A DNA stretch of 13,285 nucleotides from CAZNNH01 sp964574335 (lineage in GTDB: Bacteria > Acidobacteriota > Vicinamibacteria > Fen-336): NCBI GenBank assembly GCA_964574335.1, contig CAZNNH010000175.1, positions 1 to 13,285 on the forward strand. Reading direction: 5' to 3'. A program made the position numbers and the translations under genes. Positions 5,414-12,761 of the stretch are shown here, piece after piece (positions within the stretch are counted from its first letter, which is position 1; every line of letters starts with the position of its first letter). Under the pieces are notes generated by a model, which was given only the letters and a program-made list of their open reading frames with translations, was not told where the DNA came from and ran no database searches.

Positions 5414-7119
5414 TAGTACAGGCGGGTGTCGACCTGGGCCCGGCCGCCGGTGGAGGCCAGGAACTGGGCCTCGAAGGCCTGCCGGAAGCGGTCGATGCGA
5501 TCGATGTCGGCCGGATCCGCCGTCCCGTCGACCACCAGGTAGATGTAGGCCTGGCGGAAGACCGTGGGGGCCTCGCCCACGGCCGGAGTCCTCGCCCCCA
5601 TCGCCTCGGTCAGCATGTCGACGGTGACGTCGACGCGGGTGCCGGTGAACGTGATCCCGGGGCGCGGGCTCCGTCCCGGGTCCAGGTCGCGCAGCCCGGT
5701 GGGGTCGCGCACCACGTAGAACGGGGGGACCTCGGCCGCCGACCGGAAACCCATCAGGTACTGGTCGAGCGGGCTGTACTGCAGCCCCGACCTCCCGGTC
5801 TGGAACTGGCCGCCGCCCAGGTCGTTGAGGTCGTTGCCCTCCAGGTGGGAGGCGTCCGTGTCCATGAAGAAGCTCCAGTGCACGCCGTCCCGGCCCAGCA
5901 GCTCGCGGCTGTTGGCCGAGCCGTCCCGGAACACCGCGTCCGCCAGCCACCGGTGGCCGGTCTCGTGGGCCAGCACCGCCAGCGACGTGTCTGTCCCCAC
6001 CAGGGGCTCGGTCAGGTCCTCGGGGTACTTGCCGATCGCGTCCATGAACACGAAGCTCTCCAGGCGACCGGCGCTCCCGAAGTCCGCCGAGAAGTCGAAG
6101 GGGCGGATCCCGATCCCGCTGACGGCGTTCTGCACCGTCTGCTCGTAGGCGAACGTGTTTCCGGTGAGCAGGGTCTGGCTGGCGAAGACCACCAGGTACG
6201 TGTAGTCGTCGGGGTGGGTGGCCAGGAACTTGGCAGCCACCGCCGGCGTGTCCAGCCCCTCCCGGTCGGTGAAGCTCTCGACCAGGGCCCCCGCCCCCTC
6301 GCCCCCGGCCGCGCCCGACAGGTCCAGCGAAACCACGCCGTTCGCGCTCGCCCCCGGCGCGATGCCGGCCTGGCCCTGGACATCGGTGGCCAGCGCCGAG
6401 CCGTAGACCATCTCGATCCGGCCGTCGGCGAAGAGGATGGCCTCGAAGCTGTTGGCGTCCGTCGCCCCGTACTGGGGGACCTCCCGCCAGGCCGCCCGGA
6501 ACCGGTCGGCGGAGGCCGAGGTCACGACCTGCCCGCCGGCGCTCGGGTCGAAGTCGGCGAACAGCGGCGCGATGCGCGGGGGGCCGGCGAGCATCCGCCC
6601 CAGGCTGCGGGTCGAAGAGGCACTGTCCGCGGCGTCGAAGGTCAGGTTGCCGTCCGAGTGGACGTGCACGCTGGTGTGAGTCCGCCCGTAGAACGGGAAC
6701 GGGAAGGGCAGGGCGACCTCGATCGAGTCGTCGTCGCCCAGCGCCAGGGGCTCCCCGCTCTCCGTGCTCGGCGGCTGGTCGAGGCGCACCACGCGGTAGC
6801 CGGCGGCGCTGGGCGCGAACTGGACGCCGATCCCCTGAAGGTCCACCGGGTTCCTGCGGAAGATCAGGTCCCCCTCGTCGTAGAGGACCGCGACCTGGCC
6901 CACGTCCTCGGACCGCATGCCGGCGGTGCGGCCCGAGACCTCGCGATCCGGCCGGCGGGCGCGGTGGGCCCACACCGCGTCACGGGCGCCGTTTCGGTCC
7001 TTGCCGCACCAGGACGGTCCGGAGCGCCCCGGAGCCGCCGTGGCCGGAGCCGGCGGGGTGGCGACGGCCAGAAGCAGCAGGCTCATCCCGAGCCAGGTCC
7101 TCTTTACGCTGGTTTCCAA
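5413..7119 (-). CDS. Secreted zinc metalloprotease (HETGH) with nidogen-like domain
   Basis: This encodes 568 residues. The N-terminus has a signal peptide: VKR, a hydrophobic core (MSLLLLAVA) and cleavage likely near ATA-AP around residue 29, so the product is exported. Residues about 130-290 resemble an extracellular nidogen-like domain (PFPFPFYGRTHTSVHV, IAPLFADFDPSAGGQ, NSFEAILFADGRIEMVY). The catalytic region holds HETGH at 385-389 inside LAVLAHETGHRWLA, the zinc-binding HExxH motif. Conserved-looking sequences follow (GVHWSFFMDTDASHLEGND, YSPLDQYLMGF), but I cannot assign the third zinc ligand or a MEROPS family. The start is TTG 7119: GGAGGG precedes it closely and this choice puts Lys-Arg before the signal core. 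The alternative ATG at 7086 would remove those charges. It lies upstream of the dehydrogenase and divergent from the DUF4388 gene. Likely an extracellular or surface protease; target unknown. Confidence 0.8.
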   Translation of the reverse strand: METSVKRTWLGMSLLLLAVATPPAPATAAPGRSGPSWCGKDRNGARDAVWAHRARRPDREVSGRTAGMRSEDVGQVAVLYDEGDLIFRRNPVDLQGIGVQFAPSAAGYRVVRLDQPPSTESGEPLALGDDDSIEVALPFPFPFYGRTHTSVHVHSDGNLTFDAADSASSTRSLGRMLAGPPRIAPLFADFDPSAGGQVVTSASADRFRAAWREVPQYGATDANSFEAILFADGRIEMVYGSALATDVQGQAGIAPGASANGVVSLDLSGAAGGEGAGALVESFTDREGLDTPAVAAKFLATHPDDYTYLVVFASQTLLTGNTFAYEQTVQNAVSGIGIRPFDFSADFGSAGRLESFVFMDAIGKYPEDLTEPLVGTDTSLAVLAHETGHRWLADAVFRDGSANSRELLGRDGVHWSFFMDTDASHLEGNDLNDLGGGQFQTGRSGLQYSPLDQYLMGFRSAAEVPPFYVVRDPTGLRDLDPGRSPRPGITFTGTRVDVTVDMLTEAMGARTPAVGEAPTVFRQAYIYLVVDGTADPADIDRIDRFRQAFEAQFLASTGGRAQVDTRLY

Positions 7120-7163
7120 GTGGCCCTCCGAGCCTCCAGTCTAGGGCCGGCTCCCCGCCGGCT

Positions 7164-7176
7164 CAAGCGCCGCTTG
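7164..7176. promoter_or_regulatory. Palindrome in divergent intergenic region, candidate operator
   Basis: CAAGCG-C-CGCTTG is a perfect 6+1+6 palindrome midway between the divergent starts of the metalloprotease (7119) and the DUF4388 protein (7217). Next to it is GCCGGC-TCCCC-GCCGGC at about 7146-7162, which could form a hairpin. The location suits a repressor or activator site controlling both transcripts. No -10/-35 pair is obvious, so this is a placement-based guess. Confidence 0.3.
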
Positions 7177-7216
7177 TCCGGAGCGGAGGGTCGTGGTAAG
7201 AGCAGGACCAGGCCCC

Positions 7217-8965
7217 ATGCTGGTCGACCTGGCGTTCACCCCCATCTCGGAGGTTATCCGGCAGATCTCGGCGGAGCGCCGCTCCGGTGACCTCTCGGTC
7301 CGCTTCGACCACGAGACCAAGACCGTGATCTTCGATCGCGGCCGGCTGGTCTTCGCCGCCTCCAGCCTGAAGGAGGACCGGCTGGGCGAGTCGCTGGTGG
7401 CGATGGGCCGGATCAGCGACGACGACTTCCGGCGCGCCTCGCTGCTGATGCGGAGAGACCACAGCCGTCGCTTCGGCGAGGCCCTGGTCGAGATGGGGCT
7501 GATGGACAAGGACGAGCTGGGCGGCTCGGTGGCCAAGCAGGTGCGCCGCATCGTCCTGTCGCTGTTCAAGCTCAAGGGCGGCGCCGCCGTCTTCGACGCC
7601 CGGCCCCCCAGCGTGCCGGTCGAGTACATGGTCAGCCTGTCGGTCCACCGGCTGCTGTACGTTGGGATCCGGAGCATGAGCGCCGACAGCCTGGTGTTGG
7701 TCGGCCTCGGCGACCTCGAGCGCAAGGTGGCGCTGGCCCCGGTGCCGCCGTTCCGCTTCGTGCTGCACAAGTGCCCGGCGGGCGAGCTGAGCATCCTCGA
7801 GGCCGCCCGCAAGGAGATCACCCTGCGGGAGCTGGCCTCCACGCGGCTGGGGGTGTCGACGGCCCGGGCGCGGGTGGTTTACGCCCTGTTCGCCTCCGGC
7901 GTGCTGCAGGACGCCGACACCCTGAGGAACGCCCAGGAGATGCAGCCGGTGGTCCAGATGGAGCCGGAAGGCTTCCTGCTCTCCCCGATGCAGCGCCAGT
8001 CGGAGACGCCGCGGCTGGAGGTGATCCGCCACGAGGTGGAGCAGGAGCTGGCCAACCTGGAGAAGATCGATCGCGAGGGCTGGTTCCGGCTCTCCTCGCC
8101 CCAGAAGATGAAGGCGGCGATCGAAGAGAAGATGGAGCGTTACTTTGGCGTCCTCGAGGCCGTCCACGAGGACCGCGAGCTGAGGCAGAAGGTGGAGGTG
8201 GTGCTGGGCCGCGCCGCCGCCCTCCAGCACTGGGTGAAGCAGCGGACCGGCTCGCCGCCGCCGTCCAAGGGTCCGCACCGGGGGGCCACCGAGGCCGCGC
8301 TGCGCAAGCTGCTGGTGGTGCGCTCCGAGACCCCGGTGGCGGTCGCGCCGAAGCCTGAGGCTGCCGCGCAAGGTGAGGGTGTCCCGAAGGGCGGGGCGGC
8401 GCAGAAGGCCGAAGCTGCCGCGCAAGGTGAGGGTGTCCCGAAGGGGGGGGGCACAAAGAAGGCGGAAGCGGCCCCGAAGGGCGAGGCCGCCCCGAAGGCT
8501 GAGGCCGCCGCGCCGTCGCCGGCCGGCGAGCCCTCCGCGCCCGCCGCCACCCTCGCCTCGCCGACGCCCGGTCCGCTCGAGCAGCTCCAGTTGGACGGTG
8601 ACGTGCGGATGAAGATCCAGGACTTCGCCGGGGCCTCGCAGATCTTCGGCAGGCTGGTCGAGAAGGCGCCCCGGGTGGCCGCCTACCGGGTCCGGCTGGC
8701 GATCGCCATGACCTGCTGGCCGCCCACCGCCCGCCAGGCCGAGCGGGAGTTTCTCCAGGCGACCCGTCTCGAGCCCGACAACGGCTGGATCCACTACCAG
8801 TTCGGCCTGTATTACAAGAGGATGGGACTGCGGAACCGGGCCCTGGCCGAGCTGCGCACCGCGGTCTCCCTGGATCCCAAGGACGCCGAGGCGCGCCGCG
8901 AGCTCGAGGCCCTCTCGCCCCACGACGCGGCGCTGACCACGCTCAAGAAGAGGCTTCTCAAGTGA
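7217..8965 (+). CDS. DUF4388 domain protein with Ala/Lys/Pro-rich linker and C-terminal TPRs
   Basis: This 582-residue soluble protein has no signal peptide or membrane span. Residues 1 to about 60 match the DUF4388 pattern (FTPISEVIRQISAERRSGDLSV, then VIFDRGRLVFA). A helical region with two similar segments follows (LGESLVAMGRIS and FGEALVEMGLMD), as is usual for this family in multi-domain signalling proteins. Residues about 375-455 are a low-complexity linker with an 18-residue repeat. Residues about 456-582 contain TPR helices (FAGASQIFGRLVEKAP, AEREFLQATRLEPDNGWIHY, RNRALAELRTAVSLDPKDAE). ATG 7217 was chosen over GTG 7193 because the DUF4388 fold begins right after it and AGGA lies 9 bases upstream. 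The stop overlaps the adenosine deaminase start (TGATG). The role is probably protein-protein scaffolding in a regulatory pathway; partner unknown. Confidence 0.82.
   Translation: MLVDLAFTPISEVIRQISAERRSGDLSVRFDHETKTVIFDRGRLVFAASSLKEDRLGESLVAMGRISDDDFRRASLLMRRDHSRRFGEALVEMGLMDKDELGGSVAKQVRRIVLSLFKLKGGAAVFDARPPSVPVEYMVSLSVHRLLYVGIRSMSADSLVLVGLGDLERKVALAPVPPFRFVLHKCPAGELSILEAARKEITLRELASTRLGVSTARARVVYALFASGVLQDADTLRNAQEMQPVVQMEPEGFLLSPMQRQSETPRLEVIRHEVEQELANLEKIDREGWFRLSSPQKMKAAIEEKMERYFGVLEAVHEDRELRQKVEVVLGRAAALQHWVKQRTGSPPPSKGPHRGATEAALRKLLVVRSETPVAVAPKPEAAAQGEGVPKGGAAQKAEAAAQGEGVPKGGGTKKAEAAPKGEAAPKAEAAAPSPAGEPSAPAATLASPTPGPLEQLQLDGDVRMKIQDFAGASQIFGRLVEKAPRVAAYRVRLAIAMTCWPPTARQAEREFLQATRLEPDNGWIHYQFGLYYKRMGLRNRALAELRTAVSLDPKDAEARRELEALSPHDAALTTLKKRLLK
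8360..8445 (+). repeat. In-gene direct repeat, 32-bp core, 54-bp period
   Basis: The same 32 bases, beginning GCTGCCGCGCAAGGTGAGGG, occur at 8360-8391 and 8414-8445. The period of 54 bases (18 codons) gives the repeated peptide KxEAAAQGEGVPKGG in the linker of the DUF4388 protein. Shorter degenerate versions follow (KAEAAPKGEAAPKAEAA). The second copy runs into nine G at 8443-8451, a likely spot for slippage or sequencing error, although the frame stays correct on both sides. Confidence 0.85.
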
Positions 8966-10206
8966 TGGGAGATCTGGACCCCGAGACGATCCGCAGGCTG
9001 CCCAAGACCGACCTGCACGTGCACCTGGACGGCAGCCTCAGGCTGCCCACCCTGATCGAGCTGGCGCGCGAGCGGCGGGTGGCCCTGCCCTCCCAGACCG
9101 AGGACGGCCTGCTGCAGCTCGTCTTCCGCGAGCGCTACCAGAGCCTGGCCGAGTACCTCGAGGGGTTCAAGTACACGGCCGCCGTCCTCTCCGACGAGGA
9201 TGCGCTGGAGCGGGCGGCCTGCGAGCTGGCCGAGGACAACCAGGCGGAGGGCGTCCGGTACCTGGAGGTGCGCTTCGCTCCCCAGCTCCACGTGCGGCCC
9301 GGCTTCGAGCTGCTGCAGGTGGTGGCGGCCGTGGACCGCGGGCTGCGCAAGGCGGCGGCCGCCTTCAACGCCCGGCCCGAGGTCCACGGTGGCGCCGAGC
9401 CGCGCTTCGCCGCTGGCATCATCCTGTGCGCCCTGCGCCACTTCACCCCCGGCTTCTCGGCCGGCTACTCGCGCCTGTTCGAGGCGCTGCCCGAGGCCTC
9501 GGTGGCCGAGACCTACGCCGCCGCCAGCCTCCAGGTGGCCCGCGCCGCCGCCCGGCTGCGGCGGGACGAGGGCCTGCTGGTGGTGGGGATCGACCTGGCC
9601 GGCCAGGAGAAGGGCTACCCGGCGGAGGCGCACCGACAGGCGTACACCGTGGCCCACGAGGCGTTTCTGGGCAAGACGGTCCACGCCGGCGAGGACTACG
9701 GCCCGGAGTCGATCTTCCAGGCCATCGGCGACCTGCACGCCGACCGGATCGGCCACGGGACCTGGCTCTTCGACGAGACCAAGGTCCACGACCCGGCCAT
9801 CGCCGACCCCCACGCCTACGTCGACCGGCTGGCCGAGTTCATCGCCGACAAGCGCATCACCATCGAGGTCTGCCTGACCTCCAACCAGCAGACCGTCCCC
9901 GAGCTGGCCGACGACCTGTCCCAGCACCCGTTCGGCGAGATGCGCCGCCGCCGCCTGTCGATCACGTTCTGCACCGACAACCGGCTGGTGTCGCGCACCA
10001 CCGTCAGCCGCGAGATTGGCCGGGCGGTGGAGGCCTTCGACCTCCACCCGCGCGAGCTGCGCGACATGCTGGTCTACGGCTTCAAGCGCAGCTTCTTCCC
10101 GGGGAGCTACCTCGAGAAGCGCGAGTACGTCCGCCAGTGCATCGACTTCGGCGACCGGATCCTGGGGCCGGAGCGGCTGGCGGCGGGCCCCAAGCCGCAG
10201 TTTTGA
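8965..10206 (+). CDS. add: Adenosine deaminase, long bacterial form
   Basis: This 413-residue enzyme would deaminate adenosine or deoxyadenosine to inosine or deoxyinosine in purine salvage, in the cytoplasm. Metal and catalytic residues are in place: His18 and His20 (KTDLHVHLDGS), His240 and Glu243 (VHAGEDYGPESI), His264 (DRIGHGT) and Asp338 (FCTDNRLVS). The usual TDD is TDN here, as I recall for many bacterial members. Residues about 130-215 form a longer middle section (INLCALRHF-like GIILCALRHFTPGFSAGYS, then VVGIDLAGQEKGYPAEAH) typical of a clade in which related activities such as adenine or modified-adenosine deamination also occur, so adenosine is the likely but unproven substrate. 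ATG 8965 overlaps the upstream stop as TGATG, so translation is probably coupled to the DUF4388 gene. It converges on elbB. Confidence 0.9.
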   Translation: MGDLDPETIRRLPKTDLHVHLDGSLRLPTLIELARERRVALPSQTEDGLLQLVFRERYQSLAEYLEGFKYTAAVLSDEDALERAACELAEDNQAEGVRYLEVRFAPQLHVRPGFELLQVVAAVDRGLRKAAAAFNARPEVHGGAEPRFAAGIILCALRHFTPGFSAGYSRLFEALPEASVAETYAAASLQVARAAARLRRDEGLLVVGIDLAGQEKGYPAEAHRQAYTVAHEAFLGKTVHAGEDYGPESIFQAIGDLHADRIGHGTWLFDETKVHDPAIADPHAYVDRLAEFIADKRITIEVCLTSNQQTVPELADDLSQHPFGEMRRRRLSITFCTDNRLVSRTTVSREIGRAVEAFDLHPRELRDMLVYGFKRSFFPGSYLEKREYVRQCIDFGDRILGPERLAAGPKPQF

Positions 10207-10222
10207 GTCTGGCACCGGCCGG

Positions 10223-10258
10223 ACGGGGGACACCGGGGGGGACACCGGGGGGGACACG
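10223..10258. repeat. G-rich short tandem repeat
   Basis: Just after the adenosine deaminase stop, a 12-base unit GGGGGGGACACC is found at 10235-10246 and again, nearly complete, from 10247. A shorter first copy (CGGGGGACACC) ends at 10234. Three G-runs in 30 bases could form G-quadruplex-like structure or slip during replication. It leads directly into the left arm of the following hairpin. Confidence 0.7.
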
Positions 10259-10348
10259 ATCCCGAATCCGCCGGTCTCCGGACGGATTCGGGTCATGTCC
10301 CCGCGTCATTGATCCGGCGGATTCGGGTCATGTCCCCTACGTCATTGA
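10250..10348. repeat. REP-like inverted/direct repeat cluster between convergent genes
   Basis: The left arm at 10250-10274 reads GGGGACACGAT then CCCGAATCCGCCGG. Its inverted partner CGGATTCGGGTCATGTCCCC lies at 10283-10302. Together they form a hairpin of about 20 bp with one bulge, a perfect CCCGAATCCG/CGGATTCGGG core at 10261-10292, and a smaller CCGG-TCT-CCGG stem inside. A second right-hand copy, extended by CGTCATTGA, lies at 10318-10348; the first copy carries the same extension at 10304-10312. The element could serve as a bidirectional terminator for add and elbB, although it lacks a T-run. The three-arm layout resembles dispersed REP or MITE-type repeats. The final codons and stop of elbB lie inside the last copy. 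Confidence 0.8.
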
Positions 10349-10996
10349 GAGCAGCTCGGTGACCGTCTTCTCGATGCCTTCGGCTGCCTCGGAGATCCGC
10401 CCCGCCAGCATGTAGGCGGGGGAGGTGATCAGCTTCTTCTCACGGTCCACGGTGGTGGACTCGACCGGGCAGACGACGTGACGGGCGCCCATCGCCTGAA
10501 GCGCCGCCGCTGTCTCCGCGTCGTCGCCGATGGTCAGGCTCGGAGACTCGGCTCCCAGCACCTTGGCCAGCAGCGCTGGCGCGATGCAGACGGCGGCCAC
10601 CGGCTTGCCGGCGGCGTGCACCTCGCGCACTAGGCGCTCCACTCCCGGGTCGACCCGGCAGTCCTTGCCCTTGACCGCGAAGTCGCAGAGGTTCTTGGCG
10701 GCCCCGAAGCCGCCCGGCAGGATCAGCCCGTCGACCTGGTCCGCCGTGACCTTGGCGACGTCCTGGATCTTCCCGCGCGCGATGCGGGCCGACTCCACCA
10801 GCACGTTGCGCTTCTCTCGCGGCTCGACCTTGCCGGTCAAGTGGTTGACCACGTGCATCTGGTCGATGTCGGGGGCGCAGATGACGGCCTCGGCCCCGTG
10901 GCGATCGAGGGCCAGCAGGGTGATCACCGACTCGTGGATCTCGGTGCCGTCATACACCCCACAGCCGGAGAGAACGACCGCAATCCTCTTTGGCAT
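10337..10996 (-). CDS. elbB: ElbB-type DJ-1/PfpI family glyoxalase
   Basis: This 219-residue protein closely follows E. coli ElbB throughout: IAVVLSGCGVYDGTEIHE, NHLTGKVEP, LPGGFGAAKNL, AAVCIAPALL, TIGDDAET, SPAYMLAGRISEAAEGI. Cys137 in VCIAPALL is the expected nucleophile of the DJ-1/PfpI fold. ElbB has been described as an isoprenoid-linked protein and as a glyoxalase converting glyoxal to glycolate without glutathione; the physiological role is not settled. ATG 10996 has GAGGAG 3 bases upstream. It starts 11 bases after the pseudokinase stop, so the two form an operon. Its last residues (SMT) and TAG lie in a repeat element, so the native C-terminus may have been replaced. Confidence 0.93.
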   Translation of the reverse strand: MPKRIAVVLSGCGVYDGTEIHESVITLLALDRHGAEAVICAPDIDQMHVVNHLTGKVEPREKRNVLVESARIARGKIQDVAKVTADQVDGLILPGGFGAAKNLCDFAVKGKDCRVDPGVERLVREVHAAGKPVAAVCIAPALLAKVLGAESPSLTIGDDAETAAALQAMGARHVVCPVESTTVDREKKLITSPAYMLAGRISEAAEGIEKTVTELLSMT

Positions 10997-11007
10997 GGTC
11001 TCCTCGC

Positions 11008-12609
11008 TCAGCGCTTGTTGGGGGTCGAGGCCTTCTTGGGGGGCTGGGCCTTCTCGCCCGCGCCTTCCTCACTGTCCGGGTCCTTCTTCTCCGCCTCGAG
11101 CTCGGAGAGCCGCTGCTCCAGCTCCTTCATCCGGGCGATCGCCTGGGCCTCTTCGCTGCCCGGGGCGGCGGCGGCCGGGGGCGCAGGTGTCGGCGCGGCT
11201 GGCCCGCGTGTCATTGCCCACAGCCCCACCAGCAGCAGCACCACCACGGTGACGACCGCCGCCCAGAGCAGCGAGCGGCTCCTGCCAGCGGGGGGCCTGG
11301 GCCGCACCCGCGCCGGCGCCCTGGGAACCTGCACGGCGTGCGGGCCGGCGGCCGGGTCGGGGTGCGGGCTGGGCGCCTCGAAAGGCGGCGGCGCCGGCTC
11401 CGGGGCGGGGGCCGCGACATCGTCCCGGTCCGCGGGAGGCGGGAGGGTCGGCTCGGCGGGCCGTGGGGCCTCGGCCGCCCGGCTGGGCAGCGGAGGCGGC
11501 AACGGCGGAGGCATCGCTGGCTGCGGCGCGGGGGGCTGGGGAGGCGGCGGCACGGCGGCCGGCAGCGGTGCCGGGGCCTGCGGTGGAGGCGGAGCCGCGG
11601 TGGCCGGGTGCGGTGCGGCTGGGGCCGCGGCGGGGGGCGGATAGGGCGGATAGGTCGCCTGTCTCTCCAGGCGCAGCTTGGCCGCCTCCTGGGAGAGCTC
11701 CGCCCCGAACAGCGTCTGCATGGCGAAGGCCAGGTTGAACGTGGTGGGGGTGAAGTCGCCGGTGAAGAGCAGGTTGTCGATGGATTTCCTGAGGGCGCGG
11801 CCGTCCTGCAGCCGGGCGTCGGGATCCGGGGCCAGGGCGCCGAACAGGACCTCGGCGATGGCCGCAGGCATCGAGGTGTCGTCGCCGATGGGCCGGCGCA
11901 GCTTGGCCTCGGCCACCTGGTCGTAGATCTCGTCGCCCTGGGACCCCGGCTCCAGCGGCGAGCCGGTGAGCATCTCCAGAAGCAGCACCCCGATCGCGAA
12001 CAGGTCGGAGCGCGGGTCCCCGGGTCCGCCCGCCGCCTGCTCCGGGGCCAGGTAGCTGCCCTCGCCCAGGCTCTCTCCCAAAGGCGCCGGCCACTGGCCG
12101 AAGCCGGTCAGCCACACCTCGCCCTCGTAAGAGACCAGGACCCGCGACGGCGTGATGCGGCCGTGGAAGTAGGCCTTCCCGTGCGGCAGGGGGTGGGCGT
12201 GGGCGTGCTCGACGGCCGAGCAGAGCTTGGTGGCCACCATCAGGGCGTGGTCGATGGCGAAGAGGTAGGATCCGCGCAGGCAACGGTCGAGCACCGTGCG
12301 CAGCTTCCGGGACTCGGTCAGCTCGTGGCTGATCCACAGCTCGTTGCCGATCCGGCCCACGCCCAGCACCTTGAGGACGTTGGGGGCGCTCAGGTGGGCG
12401 GCCAGCTTGGCCCCCTGGATGTAGGTGTCGGTCTGGGGGGTCTGCAGGAGCCGCACCAGCCGGACCATCCGCTCGAGACCTTGCGGCCCGAGCTGGGCGG
12501 CCCGGTACTCGACGCCGATGGCGGGGGCCTCGAGCTGCTCGAGCAGCACGAACTTGCCGAACCGAGGTGGGGTCTCCTGCTCCATCTCCCGCGGTCGCGA
12601 TTCTGGCAC
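11008..12609 (-). CDS. Membrane-anchored Ser/Thr pseudokinase
   Basis: The 533-residue product has a Ser/Thr kinase fold at about 15-300, seen from FGKFVLLEQLE, ELWISHEL, GSYLAPEQAAGG (the APE region) and DPRSDLFAIGVLLLEMLTG. Catalytic motifs are lost: no Gly-rich loop (LEAPAIGVEYRA); no VAIK Lys (MVRLVRLL); HRDLKPEN is HGRITPSR (149-156, Asp to Arg); DFG is GFG (169-171, Asp to Gly). It should not phosphorylate proteins and probably binds partners. A Pro/Ala-rich linker spans about 325-440, followed by one membrane span (about 446-465, LLWAAVVTVVVLLLVGLWAM) and a charged, probably coiled-coil tail with Lys-rich end. Expected topology: kinase fold in the cytoplasm, tail outside. GTG 12609 has no ribosome site; ATG 12585 starts right at the fold and is equally possible. 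It is co-transcribed with elbB and divergent from phosphofructokinase. Confidence 0.88.
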   Translation of the reverse strand: MPESRPREMEQETPPRFGKFVLLEQLEAPAIGVEYRAAQLGPQGLERMVRLVRLLQTPQTDTYIQGAKLAAHLSAPNVLKVLGVGRIGNELWISHELTESRKLRTVLDRCLRGSYLFAIDHALMVATKLCSAVEHAHAHPLPHGKAYFHGRITPSRVLVSYEGEVWLTGFGQWPAPLGESLGEGSYLAPEQAAGGPGDPRSDLFAIGVLLLEMLTGSPLEPGSQGDEIYDQVAEAKLRRPIGDDTSMPAAIAEVLFGALAPDPDARLQDGRALRKSIDNLLFTGDFTPTTFNLAFAMQTLFGAELSQEAAKLRLERQATYPPYPPPAAAPAAPHPATAAPPPPQAPAPLPAAVPPPPQPPAPQPAMPPPLPPPLPSRAAEAPRPAEPTLPPPADRDDVAAPAPEPAPPPFEAPSPHPDPAAGPHAVQVPRAPARVRPRPPAGRSRSLLWAAVVTVVVLLLVGLWAMTRGPAAPTPAPPAAAAPGSEEAQAIARMKELEQRLSELEAEKKDPDSEEGAGEKAQPPKKASTPNKR

Positions 12610-12696
12610 ATCGCCCGGAACTCAGCCACCCGGCCGAACCCCGGAAGCCCGGTGGGACGCTTGCGTGCGGAGGGTGGCGGGGAGAAACTGGGCGCT

Positions 12697-12715
12697 CTCG
12701 AGCCGGCGGCTCGAG
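12697..12715. promoter_or_regulatory. Perfect inverted repeat between divergent genes, candidate operator
   Basis: CTCGAGCC-GGC-GGCTCGAG is a perfect 8-bp inverted repeat with a 3-base centre. It lies in the 152-base gap between the pseudokinase and phosphofructokinase starts, 46 bases upstream of ATG 12762. Position and symmetry fit a dimeric regulator site that could act on both transcripts. It could also be an RNA hairpin in the phosphofructokinase leader. No clear promoter boxes are visible in this GC-rich gap. Confidence 0.4.
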
Positions 12716-12761
12716 GCCCGACCGCTGGGGGGAGGGCGCGACGGAGGGCAGGGACGACCGG

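Noticed and set aside
5845..7290. Long plus-strand open frame opposite the metalloprotease
   Set aside because: It has no recognisable domain, and the real gene on the minus strand has a signal peptide and HETGH.
7163..8923. Long minus-strand open frame opposite the DUF4388 gene
   Set aside because: Its translation is Gly/Arg/Leu/His-rich with no family motif, and the plus strand holds clear domains. It is a GC-driven shadow.
8812..10296. Long minus-strand open frame opposite adenosine deaminase
   Set aside because: The opposite strand carries complete deaminase motifs; this frame shows only Val/Leu/Gly/Asp-rich composition.
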